Positions 8,750 to 19,450 of a DNA stretch of 64,000 nucleotides are shown here, in pieces (position 1 is the first letter of the stretch; the number at the start of each line of letters is the position of its first letter). The notes below the pieces were generated by a model that made no database searches, was not told where the DNA came from, and saw nothing but the letters and a program-made list of their open reading frames with translations. The stretch is from Psychroflexus torquis ATCC 700755 (GTDB taxonomy: Bacteria; Bacteroidota; Bacteroidia; Flavobacteriales; Flavobacteriaceae), in the NCBI RefSeq assembly GCF_000153485.2, contig NC_018721.1, positions 744,001 to 808,000 of the forward strand. The letters run 5' to 3'. Made by a program: the position numbers and the translations under genes.

Positions 8750-9778
8750 TTAGCTTTGGTAATTGATAAGTTTTTCTACAATTGCATCTAGTTCTTTATC
8801 TATACTCTGAATTGAAATATATGATAAACCATCTTCCTTTAATTTTTGTAAGTTCTCAAGGGATGCGTTGTCCATTTCAGTATCAGCTGTTATTATTTCA
8901 GGTTCAAGGCGGTGATAATCTTTTTGGTCTTGTTCTTCTAATGTTCCAAATATTTGTTTTAAATGATGGTGGACAGTTTTAGAATTACCAGACATCATTA
9001 TTTCTATAATAGGTTTAATCCATCCAATGGCTCCCCAATCTTTGGCTTTCTTATATTCGTAACCTTTACTTACACTACCTGTCCCAATAGATACAATCAT
9101 CATATTTTTAGCAGACGGAAAGTTTTCCATATTTTCAAAAGTCATAGACCTAACTTCTGAGTAGGCGACTAATGAGGGGTTGTTCACAAACACACCACCG
9201 TCTATTAAAGGATAAGGAGTTCCTAGATCATTTTTAACTCGCGCAGGTTCGAAATAGGTTGGGGCTGCAGATGTAGCTCTAGCAACATCTTTAATTTTAA
9301 AATTGTAAATGTCATTATTTGATTTGTGCTGCTTAAAAAAATGAGGTTTACCATTTCTTATGTCGTAAGAACTAATTATACAGGGTTTTAATAAATTTGA
9401 TAATTTCAATTCTCCAAATGTATCTTCAAGAGCTTCTTCAAGTTCAGAAGCGTTATATTTTTCATCTGCTAGACCATTTAGGCTTTTTATTTTTTGCCAA
9501 TTGCTAACATCAAATATGTCATCACCTCTATCTAAATAGATATTTACCGCTTCTTGAGCAGTTAATTTGGGACGGTTTTCTTCATTGGGTGTTAGATAAG
9601 CTAAAGCTAATATACCTCCTGTACTTGTGCCTGCCATAAAATCAAACATATCAGATAGTTTAACATTTGAGTCTCCCATTTTCTCTTGAAGTTTTTGTTC
9701 GATTTGGGTTAATACAATGCCGGGTAAAATACCTCGTATTCCTCCACCATCTAGGGATAGAATTCTGATTTTTTTCAT
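8750..9778 (-). CDS. Patatin-like phospholipase
   Basis: This 342-residue protein has the patatin oxyanion motif DGGGIRG (residues 10-16), the nucleophile elbow GTSTG (Ser52) and the catalytic aspartate in DGG (Asp193). It should hydrolyse acyl esters of phospholipids with a Ser-Asp dyad. The size and motifs resemble CapV, the phospholipase effector of CBASS antiphage systems, but no cyclic-nucleotide synthase gene is present here. The start at 9778 was chosen because the core patatin fold begins directly with KIRILSLDGGG; an upstream in-frame ATG would translate the cassette leader. The gene has a decayed partner downstream. Confidence 0.9.
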   Translation of the reverse strand: MKKIRILSLDGGGIRGILPGIVLTQIEQKLQEKMGDSNVKLSDMFDFMAGTSTGGILALAYLTPNEENRPKLTAQEAVNIYLDRGDDIFDVSNWQKIKSLNGLADEKYNASELEEALEDTFGELKLSNLLKPCIISSYDIRNGKPHFFKQHKSNNDIYNFKIKDVARATSAAPTYFEPARVKNDLGTPYPLIDGGVFVNNPSLVAYSEVRSMTFENMENFPSAKNMMIVSIGTGSVSKGYEYKKAKDWGAIGWIKPIIEIMMSGNSKTVHHHLKQIFGTLEEQDQKDYHRLEPEIITADTEMDNASLENLQKLKEDGLSYISIQSIDKELDAIVEKLINYQS

Positions 9779-9816
9779 GATTTTTTTATTTAATTTATAT
9801 TCTTTTAATGATAGCC

Positions 9817-10039
9817 AACATCCATATAGACCCAATTCAAATCTTAGGTATAGGGAATATACCTATAAAAAAGTTGTTTTTTTAACTGAACTAAGACTTT
9901 TGTATGCTTTATCCAAGGGGCTTTTTGTTAACCACTAAAAATACTGTATTTGAGATTCTAAGGCAACGAAGGTCTGCCAACAGTATTCATTGATCTTTTT
10001 CACTTAAGGACAAACACAGGTTTTCGTCATCTTCATTTC
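9817..10039 (-). repeat. Intercassette element: U plus truncated A module
   Basis: Plus-strand reading starts AACATCCATATAGACCC (U edge), runs through AACTGAACTAAGAC and TTTATCCAAGGGG, and then changes to the A-module start (CTGCCAACAGTATTC). It stops at TTTCGTCATCTTCATTTCG, so the A hairpin and the A 3' end are gone. The stop codon of the next gene (10033-10035) lies inside the A remnant. Confidence 0.7.
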
Positions 10040-10740
10040 GTACTGTCTTCTATAAATGCCCATGGACAACAGTTTGTCGTATCAGAGTTCAATGAAATTT
10101 TGAGTTCCTCTTGATTCCATTCTACATCATAATAGCGGTATCTCTCAAAGAGCAAGTTGTAAGCCGATTTATATAACCCTATACTTTTTAGATAATTAAA
10201 ATTCTCTAGAGCTTTTGCATCTGTCAATGAATCTTCAAATTCTCTAATTTCAATCAATTTGAAAAGCGTGTCATTGACGTGGTCTACATTGTAAGGGATT
10301 GCAATGTCTTGGCACAATATGATCGATACTTCTTTTAATACTTCAAATACGATTGAGTCGTTTTGCTCTGTCCTTCTTCTATCCCAAAACTCTCGGTAGT
10401 ACTTTGATCTAATTTTTTCAGAATCATGGGTGATGAGCAGACTGTCAATGATTTCATCACACGGTTTATTCACGTCTCCTAGAATCCAACACCAATCGTA
10501 GCTGTAGTTATACTCTAGAAATAATCTTCTATATCCAACTTTTTTGAAAGTCTCGTGCGCTACTTTAATATTCTCGGAATTTCTAATCCAAATCGAGCGA
10601 TCAAAGTCCTTATCATAAGGGTCATAAAAGCTCAACATGTTTTCCACATAATATACATTAGAGGAATCAGAATTCTTGTCATACTCGCAGGAGGTAAGTC
10701 CAAGAACTAAAAATATGAATGTGGTAATTATCTGTTTCAA
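10033..10740 (-). CDS. Hypothetical lipoprotein
   Basis: The 235-residue product has a lipoprotein signal ending GLTSC (Cys18) and is then hydrophilic and rich in Tyr, Asp and Glu, with several Trp and Cys residues. I recognise no family. It is one unit of the cassette array: a U leader starts 22 bp upstream of its start codon, and its TGA stop lies inside a truncated A module, so the native 3' end may have been replaced by the element. Confidence 0.7.
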   Translation of the reverse strand: MKQIITTFIFLVLGLTSCEYDKNSDSSNVYYVENMLSFYDPYDKDFDRSIWIRNSENIKVAHETFKKVGYRRLFLEYNYSYDWCWILGDVNKPCDEIIDSLLITHDSEKIRSKYYREFWDRRRTEQNDSIVFEVLKEVSIILCQDIAIPYNVDHVNDTLFKLIEIREFEDSLTDAKALENFNYLKSIGLYKSAYNLLFERYRYYDVEWNQEELKISLNSDTTNCCPWAFIEDSTK

Positions 10741-10762
10741 AGTTTTCTTTCTAATGCCCTAC

Positions 10763-10888
10763 AACATCCGTATAAACCCTTTTCAAATCTTCAGTATAGA
10801 GTATACATCTTTTATAGGTACAGTTTTTTTTAACTAAATTAAGACTTTTACATACTTTATCCAAGGGGCTTTTAGTTAACCCCCTTAA
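10763..10888 (-). repeat. Cassette leader module U, copy 3 (no A/B module)
   Basis: U from AACATCCGTATAAACCC to GGGGCTTTTAGTTAACC. The element ends there, and a plus-strand gene lies beyond. The unit downstream begins GTTGTAGGGCATTAGAAA in gene direction, the same first bases as the unit whose leader ends at 20988. Confidence 0.65.
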
Positions 10889-10908
10889 ATCCACAAGTAA
10901 GAATTAAG

Positions 10909-10966
10909 ATAGCTAATTTCATTTTAATTGTATTCAGAATGATGCAACTAAAATGAAATTGGCTAT
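10909..10966. other. Long hairpin in a gene-free stretch (10889-11358)
   Basis: Two 18-base arms (10909-10926, ATAGCTAATTTCATTTTA, and 10949-10966) pair with one mismatch around a 22-base loop. The rest of the gap up to 11358 holds no gene. A smaller CTTATT/AATAAG hairpin lies near 11204-11221, and a weak promoter-like pair (TTTG at 11308 and TAGTTTTA at 11333, 21 bp apart) stands just before the next gene. The long hairpin may mark the left edge of the inserted plus-strand gene. Confidence 0.45.
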
Positions 10967-11358
10967 TTCAACGTTCATTTTTACTTATTTTTTACTTTTT
11001 CTATTGTAGGCCTAAATCATTGAAATTTCATTTTTGAGAAGAAATAAAAAAGAATAAAGAATAAAGAAATTAACTATCTTATTTTAAGCAAATTATATTT
11101 TACGTTCGTATTTCCATTTCTATTTTCGATATGAACAATGTGTTTTCCAATAGCAGAAACGCCAGGGAAGTAGCCACGTTTCATTTCATAACAGACCCTT
11201 AGTCTTATTTTTGAATAAGGCTGTGATCAAATGAGAATAATGTAATTGGTTTACTTTAAATAAAAGTATAGGACTTATTGAACATAAAGAAAAATAATCC
11301 TTGATCTTTTGCATTACATTTTAAAGATTGTTTAGTTTTATAAAGTATCTCTTGGTTT

Positions 11359-14300
11359 ATGAAAAACATCAATCTCCTTCTACCCTTTTTTTTCATTTTT
11401 TTTGGGATTCAAAGTTTATTTGCTCAGGAAAATTTTGAAAAGCAGGGAAGTGAATTCACCTATATTTTCAAAATTTCATCAGATCAGGCACTATCGCTTT
11501 ATGAAAACAGTCCAACTGAACTAGATAAAGCTTTTTTTGAACAACTCATCGATTCTTTTCCTCGTTATGAAACCTATCAAAAGCAACTTCCAGTTGGGCA
11601 TTATGTAAAAACCAATGCACAAAAAAATGTTCAACGAACCTATTATCAATATGTAGCGGATTTTGAAACCTTTGTCTTTAACAATTCAAAAGACTTAATT
11701 ATTCAAGTGTATGAAAAAGATGGGGGAATTATTAAAAACGCTGTGGTTTTAGTAGAAAATAAAGAAATTTTGTTTGATGAAAAGCAAAAAGCCTACTTCA
11801 AAAAAAATGCAAACAGCAAAGGTATGCTAACGGTAAAGCATGAAAATTTCACAGCCTATTATTATTTGGAAAGAACTAAAAACAGCTCATTTTTAAGCAG
11901 AAGTTCTAAAAATTTGGCTTACAAATATCCCACAAAATATATTTGGCTACCCATAGAATATGTAGCCATGCTTCCCATAGATGCTGTAAAATCTATAAAA
12001 TATTCTTACGCCACAGGTAAAATATGGACATCTAAATTTTTTTTAATCAAGTGGTTTAAGCAATTCACGTGTTGGTCTGGCATAGACGACTACCATTGCG
12101 AATCTGATAGTGACGATTATGAAGTCGCTTATTTTGTTTTCAATAAACCCAAATTTAAACCCAATGATACTTTAAAAGGAAAGGCTTTTATTTGGGATAG
12201 AAAGGGAAAAGCATTGGACGAGGTTTTGACTTTAAAATTATATAAAAATAACAGAAACGCTATTGAAGTCGGAAAAATTAAACCTTCTCCAAATGGAAGC
12301 TATTCTTATAAGTTACATTTACATGATTCATTAGAACTATATTTAGATAAGTCATATTCCTTAAGATTAGAAGATAAGGATGGAAACAAAGTAGCTCAAA
12401 AACATTTTTCATTTGAAGATTATGAGTTAAAAGGAATTCGGTTGGACATGCAGGTCAGCGCAAATGAACAATTTAACGGCGAAGAACTAGAAGTGACACT
12501 CCATGCTAAAGACGAAAACGATTTACGAATAGTAGATGGCAGTATGGAAATTCAGCTACTTACTGAAAAATCAGATTTTCAAGCTGAGGATTATGTTTTT
12601 GTACCCGACACGCTTTGGACTCATCAACCTGATTTATCTTCTTCAAAACCCACTAAATTCAATATTCCGAGTACTATTTTCCCCAAAGCCAATGTGGAAT
12701 ATAGACTTTTGGCGAAATTAAGAACAAGCGACCAAGAATACATTCAAGCCTCAGAACAAATAAAGTATCAATTTGAAGCTGAAAAATTTGAACACCACGT
12801 TTTAGGAGATAGTATTTTAGTTGAATTCCTTCAAAATGGAAAGAAAATAGCTTCAGATTTTAGTATTGAAGCCATAGACCACTTTGGCAATTCAACTGAA
12901 ATATACAAGGAAACAACTCCCTTTCAATTTCAAATTAATGCTTTACAAAAAGCCTATCTATTCAAGACCAATGATGTTGAAAAAAAAGTTGATTTAAATT
13001 CAATTTCAACAGGAATAAATGCTCGAATGCTTAGGGGAAAGGATAGTGTATTTATAAAAGTAAATAACCCTAACCAGTTGGTATTTCACTACCACATTTT
13101 CAAAGAAAATAAGGAAATAAAGCGTGGTTTTGGAAGTGAATTAGATTTTTCAGCAGCAGAAAAACACGTTAAAGACTATTACTTAACACTCAATTATGTA
13201 TGGTCGGGAAAAGTTTTGGAGCGAAATTTTGTGATGCCTATAAACGATAAAAATTTAAGTCTAAAAGTAAATCAACCTAAACTAATTTATCCGGGACAAG
13301 AAGTTGAGGTAGAGTTGGAAGTGCTAAACAACAAAAAACAACCTGTTGAAAATGCAGATGTCCTAGCCTATGGAATGACGAGTAAATTTGATTACACTCC
13401 CAACCGAATAAAAAACTATTCTACAAAACCAAAAAACAGAAAACTAAGGAATTACTTCAAAATAAACGAAATTCCTAACCAAGTCTTTGAAGAACATCTG
13501 AATATAGAAAGGTGGAATACTTTAGCCGATTTAAAAAAGCTGAATTATTACAAATTAGTTCATCCGGCTAAAGAAATTTTTAAACAAGAATACGAATTGG
13601 AAAATCAACCAACACAATTTGCCCCTTTTGTAGTAGATGAAGGCGATATTTTGCCGGTACATATTATTTACGTCAACAAAAAACCGATTTATTTTAGCGA
13701 TATGACCAATGTGCAACCCTATTCATTTTCGGTAGACCATAGAAAGGTTCAGGTGCAACTGAGGACTGCAAATCATCTCATTACCTTAGATTCTATAGCG
13801 TTTAAAGTTGCTCATAAAACCATTTTTAGTTTAGATGTAAACCATAACTACCCAGATGTAAGCATAGAAAAAAAGCTGAGTAAATTAGAAGAATATGAGC
13901 GCAATAGATTATCGACCTATATTATGCCTTATAGAGTGATGACTAATGAGTTTGCCTATATACAAAACAAAGAGCGATTTCATCTAATGCAGACTACTTC
14001 GGTTAGCTATTCAAGTCATTCCTATTTAGGGCCTATCCATAACCAAGAACTGAGGTTTGTTCAAAATAAACAATACGAGTTGAGCTTCAATTTAGAAAGC
14101 AATTATAGATATGAATTTGGACCCAAGCACTTAGTCCAAAGACCTTTTTCTAAAAGTAGTTATCCTACTTTTCTAAACAATCAAACAATTCCTAGTTTTT
14201 ATGATTTGGCACTAACCGAAAACAGAATTAAGGCCTTGGGAGAATTAAGTTTAGCAAAAACTAAACAAAATTTCAAGCTATTCGATTATCCTAATCATAC

Positions 14301-17300
14301 TAGCCGAGGAAACGGAACCTTACGTATTGAAAAAGACAAAACACCGTCCACTATTTTTTTGGTGAACTTAAAGGATAAAGAAGATTATCGCATTTACAAG
14401 GGCAGTCAAAGTAGGTTTGCAAACTTAATACCAAGCACATATCGTTTAATTTTCATTTACGACAATGAAGATTACAATATAAAAGAGGACATCGAAATAA
14501 AACCAGACGGAACTACTTATCTGAAGATTAATAACCTTGATATACTTAAAAGAGACTCTTTTAGCGATGCTATTTCTGCAAGCATAAATGAAATTATTTT
14601 AGGTAAGCAAATCTCTAAGCAAGAAGGAAAAGAACAGCAACGCGAACTTAAAGAGGTGTATGATAAGTATGAAACATTTTTGGGAGACCATTTCCTTTTT
14701 GAAGGAACAGTTATTGATTTTTCTGGATTACCACTTCCTAGTGTAAGCATTAGCGTAAGTGGAACTGATTATGGAACCACTTCAGATTTCGATGGAAATT
14801 TTCAACTTAGAGTACCTAAAGAATCTAATCTAGTAGAAATACAATACATAGGTTATGAATCACAAAAAATAGCAATACATACAGATGTATATCAGCAAAT
14901 TATATTAATGCCCGACTTTGTAAGTTTAAGTGAGGTTGTAATTACTGGTTACTCAAGTAATAAAATGAGAAATGAAGCTGCAGTGTATAGTGAAATGGCA
15001 AATTTTACTGAAAATCAGGATGATGTTGGCTATCTTCCTAATTCACTATTAATTCAACTGCTTCAAGGTACGCTTGTTATATCGGCTGAAACGATTGAAA
15101 ATCGCCCTAACTCAAGTTTTATTCAATTGCTTCAAGGACAAGCTGCAGGTGTAAGAATTACAACTAGTAATGGTCAACCTGGAGGAATTGATTTCGTAAG
15201 AATAAGAGGTGTTAGTTCAATTAGTGGCTTGTCTAAACCATTAATTATAATAAATGGTGCTGCTTATGATGGCGATTTTTCTTCTATTTCGGCAGATTTA
15301 ATACAAGATATAACCGTATTAAAAGATGCAGCAGCCAGGGCTATTTATGGAAGTAGAGGAGCAAATGGGGTATTACTTATCAACACTACTCAAAGCGATT
15401 TGCAAACAGATGAAGAAGGAACAGATTTGCTGCCAGATTTTGCGGTAGAGTCTAGTGAAGCCAATAGCATTAGAACGAACTTTAATGATGAAGCTTTCTG
15501 GAGACCCAGTCTAACTACCAATAAAGAAGGGAAAGTAAATTTCAGCATTACCTATCCAGATGATGTAACCAGTTGGGACACCCACTTTTTTGTGGCAACA
15601 GAAAGTCAACAAACGGGACAAACTACACAAAATGTAAAATCCTATCGACCATTAGTAGCGCAATTGCGTATCCCACGATTTTTAATTGAAGGCGATAGCG
15701 TTTTTGGAATAGGCAAAGTAAAAAACTACCTAAAAGATACTATTTCAATACAAACTCAGTTTGCAATTAATGAGGAAATTCAGTTTTCTAAAGACAAAGA
15801 AATCTTTGATTTTGGGGCAGATGAATTAAGCATACATGCAAAAAGTTTAGATAGTTTGCAAATTAGTTACCAAGTGATCCGCAAAGACAACAACTATTTA
15901 GACGGAGAACAATTGCGTATTCCCGTTTTCCCAAAAGGAATGGAAAAGGCAGAAGGAGAATTTATCAGGTTGCAGCAAAATGATACTTTATTATTGAATT
16001 TCAATACTGATTTAAGCGAAGTTCAACTTCAGATCAATGCTGATTTCCAACAAATTTTACAAGAAGAATTAGACATTGTAATTAACTATTTGCATGACTG
16101 TAACGAGCAAATTGCTTCCCGACTAAAAGCGCAGCTCCTCAAAAGGAAAATCTATCAACAACAAGAGCGTACTTTTGAAGACGATAAGGAAATTAAAAAG
16201 TTAATTCGGTTGCTTCAAAAAAACCAAAAATCCAATCAACTTTGGGGTTGGTGGAGAAATTCAAGTGTTAATTTATGGGCGAGTTTAAATGTAATGGAAG
16301 CATTGCTGATGGCAGGTGACCAAGAGTTTAAAGTGAAATTTGACATGGAAGCGATGACACAAAAAGTAACCGATAGGTTTTTTCTAGAAGACCAAGTTTC
16401 CGTTCGTTTACAGCTACTTCAGTTACTAGATGTATTGAAAAGTGATATCAATTACCTTCAAGAAATAGAAGAATTGCTTGAAGTTGAAAGCCTTTCTGTA
16501 GTTGAAAAATTCAAATTATGGGAATTGTATCAAAAGCATGGTGGCGAAGTTCCAATACTTGATTTGATGCCATACCAAAAAGAAACTGCTTTAGGAAATT
16601 GGTATTTTGAAGCGGAAGAAAAACACATTTTTCATCCCTATAAAAATTCAATACAAGCCACTTTAATCGCTTACCGTATTTTAAGTAAAATGGATCTAGA
16701 AAATGAAGATTTGAGTAAAATAAGGGATTATTTAATTATACAACGAAATAAGGACGGATATGCCAATACCTTTGAATCTATGAAAGTAATAGAAACGCTT
16801 CTGGATGAAGTGACAGAGCCAGTAGATTCGAAAATCAAGTATCAAATTCAAATTAATAATGGCGCTTGGCAAAATTATGATGTACTTACTATTTCTCAGG
16901 TTTTACAAGCCTCAAACCAAGTTAGGATTACCCATACTGCGCAGTTTCCACTTTATGTGAATTATGTTCAAACTTACTTTGATCCTGAACCAGAAAAGCG
17001 AGATGATTTATTTGAAGTCGAAACCCACTTTGAAAACGAATTTGGGGAAACAATTCAGTCAAATGAAATAAAAACGGGAAATCCAGTCAGTTTACAAATA
17101 GAACTGAATGTGAAAAAACAAGCCGATTATTTTATGATAGAAGTACCTATTCCATCTGGTACTAGTTACCACGAAAAGAAACAATTTCCAAATGAAACAC
17201 ATCGGGAATACACAAAAGACAAAGTCTATATTTATGTAGAAGCATTGGATGTAGGAACATACACTTACACTATAAAATTGATGCCGAGATACAAAGGAAG

Positions 17301-17409
17301 TTACCAGCTAAATCCAGCCAAAGCAAAACTCATGTATTTTGAACAATTTTATGGCAACAATGAAATGAAGAAGCTTGAGGTTGTTGAGACGGGAGATGGT
17401 AGTGAGTAG
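11359..17409 (+). CDS. Alpha-2-macroglobulin family protein with inserted carboxypeptidase-regulatory and SusC-plug domains
   Basis: This 2016-residue secreted protein (signal peptide ending SLFAQ) shows MG2-type domains in the first half (such as FNKPKFKPNDTLKGKAF and YPGQEVEVELEVLNNKKQPVENADV). The A2M domain follows at about 1370-1430 (EAFWRPSLTTNKEGKVNFSI and DDVTSWDTHFFVAT). A thioester-type motif CNEQ is at residues 1581-1584, followed by a helical ring domain. Between MG and A2M parts, residues ~1112-1195 form a carboxypeptidase-regulatory-like domain (GTTSDFDGNFQL). Residues ~1230-1345 match the plug of SusC/RagA receptors (GVRITTSNGQPGGID, IYGSRGANGVLLINTT). No beta-barrel follows. 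It probably traps proteases or binds periplasmic partners. It is the only plus-strand gene inside the array. Confidence 0.88.
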   Translation: MKNINLLLPFFFIFFGIQSLFAQENFEKQGSEFTYIFKISSDQALSLYENSPTELDKAFFEQLIDSFPRYETYQKQLPVGHYVKTNAQKNVQRTYYQYVADFETFVFNNSKDLIIQVYEKDGGIIKNAVVLVENKEILFDEKQKAYFKKNANSKGMLTVKHENFTAYYYLERTKNSSFLSRSSKNLAYKYPTKYIWLPIEYVAMLPIDAVKSIKYSYATGKIWTSKFFLIKWFKQFTCWSGIDDYHCESDSDDYEVAYFVFNKPKFKPNDTLKGKAFIWDRKGKALDEVLTLKLYKNNRNAIEVGKIKPSPNGSYSYKLHLHDSLELYLDKSYSLRLEDKDGNKVAQKHFSFEDYELKGIRLDMQVSANEQFNGEELEVTLHAKDENDLRIVDGSMEIQLLTEKSDFQAEDYVFVPDTLWTHQPDLSSSKPTKFNIPSTIFPKANVEYRLLAKLRTSDQEYIQASEQIKYQFEAEKFEHHVLGDSILVEFLQNGKKIASDFSIEAIDHFGNSTEIYKETTPFQFQINALQKAYLFKTNDVEKKVDLNSISTGINARMLRGKDSVFIKVNNPNQLVFHYHIFKENKEIKRGFGSELDFSAAEKHVKDYYLTLNYVWSGKVLERNFVMPINDKNLSLKVNQPKLIYPGQEVEVELEVLNNKKQPVENADVLAYGMTSKFDYTPNRIKNYSTKPKNRKLRNYFKINEIPNQVFEEHLNIERWNTLADLKKLNYYKLVHPAKEIFKQEYELENQPTQFAPFVVDEGDILPVHIIYVNKKPIYFSDMTNVQPYSFSVDHRKVQVQLRTANHLITLDSIAFKVAHKTIFSLDVNHNYPDVSIEKKLSKLEEYERNRLSTYIMPYRVMTNEFAYIQNKERFHLMQTTSVSYSSHSYLGPIHNQELRFVQNKQYELSFNLESNYRYEFGPKHLVQRPFSKSSYPTFLNNQTIPSFYDLALTENRIKALGELSLAKTKQNFKLFDYPNHTSRGNGTLRIEKDKTPSTIFLVNLKDKEDYRIYKGSQSRFANLIPSTYRLIFIYDNEDYNIKEDIEIKPDGTTYLKINNLDILKRDSFSDAISASINEIILGKQISKQEGKEQQRELKEVYDKYETFLGDHFLFEGTVIDFSGLPLPSVSISVSGTDYGTTSDFDGNFQLRVPKESNLVEIQYIGYESQKIAIHTDVYQQIILMPDFVSLSEVVITGYSSNKMRNEAAVYSEMANFTENQDDVGYLPNSLLIQLLQGTLVISAETIENRPNSSFIQLLQGQAAGVRITTSNGQPGGIDFVRIRGVSSISGLSKPLIIINGAAYDGDFSSISADLIQDITVLKDAAARAIYGSRGANGVLLINTTQSDLQTDEEGTDLLPDFAVESSEANSIRTNFNDEAFWRPSLTTNKEGKVNFSITYPDDVTSWDTHFFVATESQQTGQTTQNVKSYRPLVAQLRIPRFLIEGDSVFGIGKVKNYLKDTISIQTQFAINEEIQFSKDKEIFDFGADELSIHAKSLDSLQISYQVIRKDNNYLDGEQLRIPVFPKGMEKAEGEFIRLQQNDTLLLNFNTDLSEVQLQINADFQQILQEELDIVINYLHDCNEQIASRLKAQLLKRKIYQQQERTFEDDKEIKKLIRLLQKNQKSNQLWGWWRNSSVNLWASLNVMEALLMAGDQEFKVKFDMEAMTQKVTDRFFLEDQVSVRLQLLQLLDVLKSDINYLQEIEELLEVESLSVVEKFKLWELYQKHGGEVPILDLMPYQKETALGNWYFEAEEKHIFHPYKNSIQATLIAYRILSKMDLENEDLSKIRDYLIIQRNKDGYANTFESMKVIETLLDEVTEPVDSKIKYQIQINNGAWQNYDVLTISQVLQASNQVRITHTAQFPLYVNYVQTYFDPEPEKRDDLFEVETHFENEFGETIQSNEIKTGNPVSLQIELNVKKQADYFMIEVPIPSGTSYHEKKQFPNETHREYTKDKVYIYVEALDVGTYTYTIKLMPRYKGSYQLNPAKAKLMYFEQFYGNNEMKKLEVVETGDGSE

Positions 17410-17529
17410 TGATTAGTCAGCAGTTGGTAGTGAGTATTAAGAAAAAAAAATTAAAAATCTGTGGTATCTGCGGGATGAAAATAAAATATCCTATTTAATA
17501 TTAGAAGTGTAGTGTAAAAAGTAGACTGT

Positions 17530-19450
17530 CATTCCAAGCAAAACGTCATTCCGACGACAGGAGGAATCTCTTTCCGTTTTCAGTGATAAAGATTCTTCAC
17601 TTCGTTGCTCTTCGTATAGAATGACAGGGGAAATGCCACTCACAAAGCAAAATGTCATTCCGATGATAGGAGGAATCTCTTTCCGTTTTCAATAGAAAAG
17701 ATTCTTCACATCGTTGCTCTTTGTTCAGAATGACAAGTATTAGAATTCCACTCATAAAGTACACTGTCATTCCGACTATAGGAGGAATCTCTTTCTGTTT
17801 TCAGTAATAAAGATTCTTCACTTCGCTGCTCTTCGTTCAGAATGACACGGGAAATACCACTCACAAAGCAAAATGTCATTCCGATGATAGGAGGAATCTC
17901 TTTCCGTTTTCAATAGAAAAGATTCTTCACATCGTTGCTCTTTGTTCAGAATGACTGGGGAAATACCGCTCATAAAGCAAAATATCATTCCGATACAAAA
18001 TGTCATTCCGACGACAGGAGGAATCTCTTTCCGTTTTCAGTGATAAAGATTCTTCACTTCGCTGCTCTTTGTTCAGAATGACTGGGGAAATACCGCTCAT
18101 AAAGCAAAATATCATTCCGACGACAGGAGGAATCTCTTTTCGTTTTCAGTAATAAAGATTCTTCACTTCGTTGCTCTTCGTTCAGAATGACAAGAAGTAG
18201 CATGCCACTCATAGAGCAAAATGTCATTCCGACGATAGGAGGAATCTCTTTTCGTTTTCAGTAATAAAGATTCTTCACTTCGTTGCTCTTCGTTCAGAAT
18301 GAGTGGGGAAATACCGCTCATAAAGCAAAATATCATTCCGATACAAAATGTCATTCCGACGACAGGAGGAATCTCTTTCCGTTTTCAATAGAAAAGATTC
18401 TTCACATCGTTGCTCTTCGTTCAGAATGACAAGAAGTAGCATGCCACTCATAGAGCAAAATGTCATTCCGACGATAGGAGGAATCTCTTTTCGTTTTCAG
18501 TAATAAAGATTCTTCACTTCGTTGCTCTTCGTTCAGAATGACAAGAAGTAGCATGCCACTCATAGAGCAAAATGTCATTCCGACGATAGGAGGAATCTCT
18601 TTTCGTTTTCAATAGAAAAGATTCTTCACTTCGTTGCTCTTCGTTCAGAATGACAAGAAGTAGCATGCCACTCATAAAGCAAAATGTCATTCCGACGATA
18701 GGAGGAATCTCTTTTCGTTTTCAGTAATAAAGATTCTTCACTTCGTTGCTCTTCGTTCAGAATGACAAGAAGTAGCATGCCACTCATAGAGCAAAATGTC
18801 ATTCCGACGACAGGAGGAATCTCTTTTCGTTTTCAATAGAAAAGATTCTTCACTTCGTTGCTCTTCGTTCAGAATGACAGGGGAAATACCGCTAACAAAT
18901 CAAAATGTCATTCCGACGATAGGAGGAATCTCTTTCCGTTTTCAATAGAAAAGATTCTTCACTTCGTTGCTCTTCGTTCAGAATGACAAGAAGTAGCATG
19001 CCACTCATAGAGCAAAATGTCATTCCGACTATAGGAGGAATCTCTTTCCGTTTTCAGTGATAAAGATTCTTCACTTCGTTGCTCTTCGTATAGAATGACA
19101 GGGGAAATGCCACTCACAAAGCAAAATGTCATTCCGACGATAGGAGGAATCTCTTTCCGTTTTCAATAGAAAAGATTCTTCACTTCGTTGCTCTTCGTTC
19201 AGAATGACTGGGGAAATACCGCTCATAAAGCAAAATATCATTCCGATACAAAATGTCATTCCGACGACAGGAGGAATCTCTTTCCGTTTTCAATAGAAAA
19301 GATTCTTCACTTCGTTGCTCTTCGTTCAGAATGACAAGAAGTAGCATGCCACTCATAAAGCAAAATGTCATTCCGACGATAGGAGGAATCTCTTTCCGTT
19401 TTCAGTGATAAAGATTCTTCACTTCGTTGCTCTTCGTTCAGAATGGCAGG
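17530..19450. repeat. Array of ~110-bp hairpin repeats, block 1 (17 units)
   Basis: Seventeen units, each with GTCATTCCGAcgacAGGAGG, GAATCTCTTT, a short middle, AAAGATTCTTCACTTCG and GTTCAGAATGAC. GTCATTC pairs with GAATGAC and GAATCTCTTT with AAAGATTC, so each unit folds as an imperfect hairpin. Spacers between units come in a few versions (AAGAAGTAGCATGCCACTC, GGGGAAATACCGCTC). Some units carry a partial duplication (ATATCATTCCGATAC). Spacing is 107-127 bp. The minus-strand frames through these units are repetitive and not considered genes. The stretch 17410-17529 holds nothing. Confidence 0.85.
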
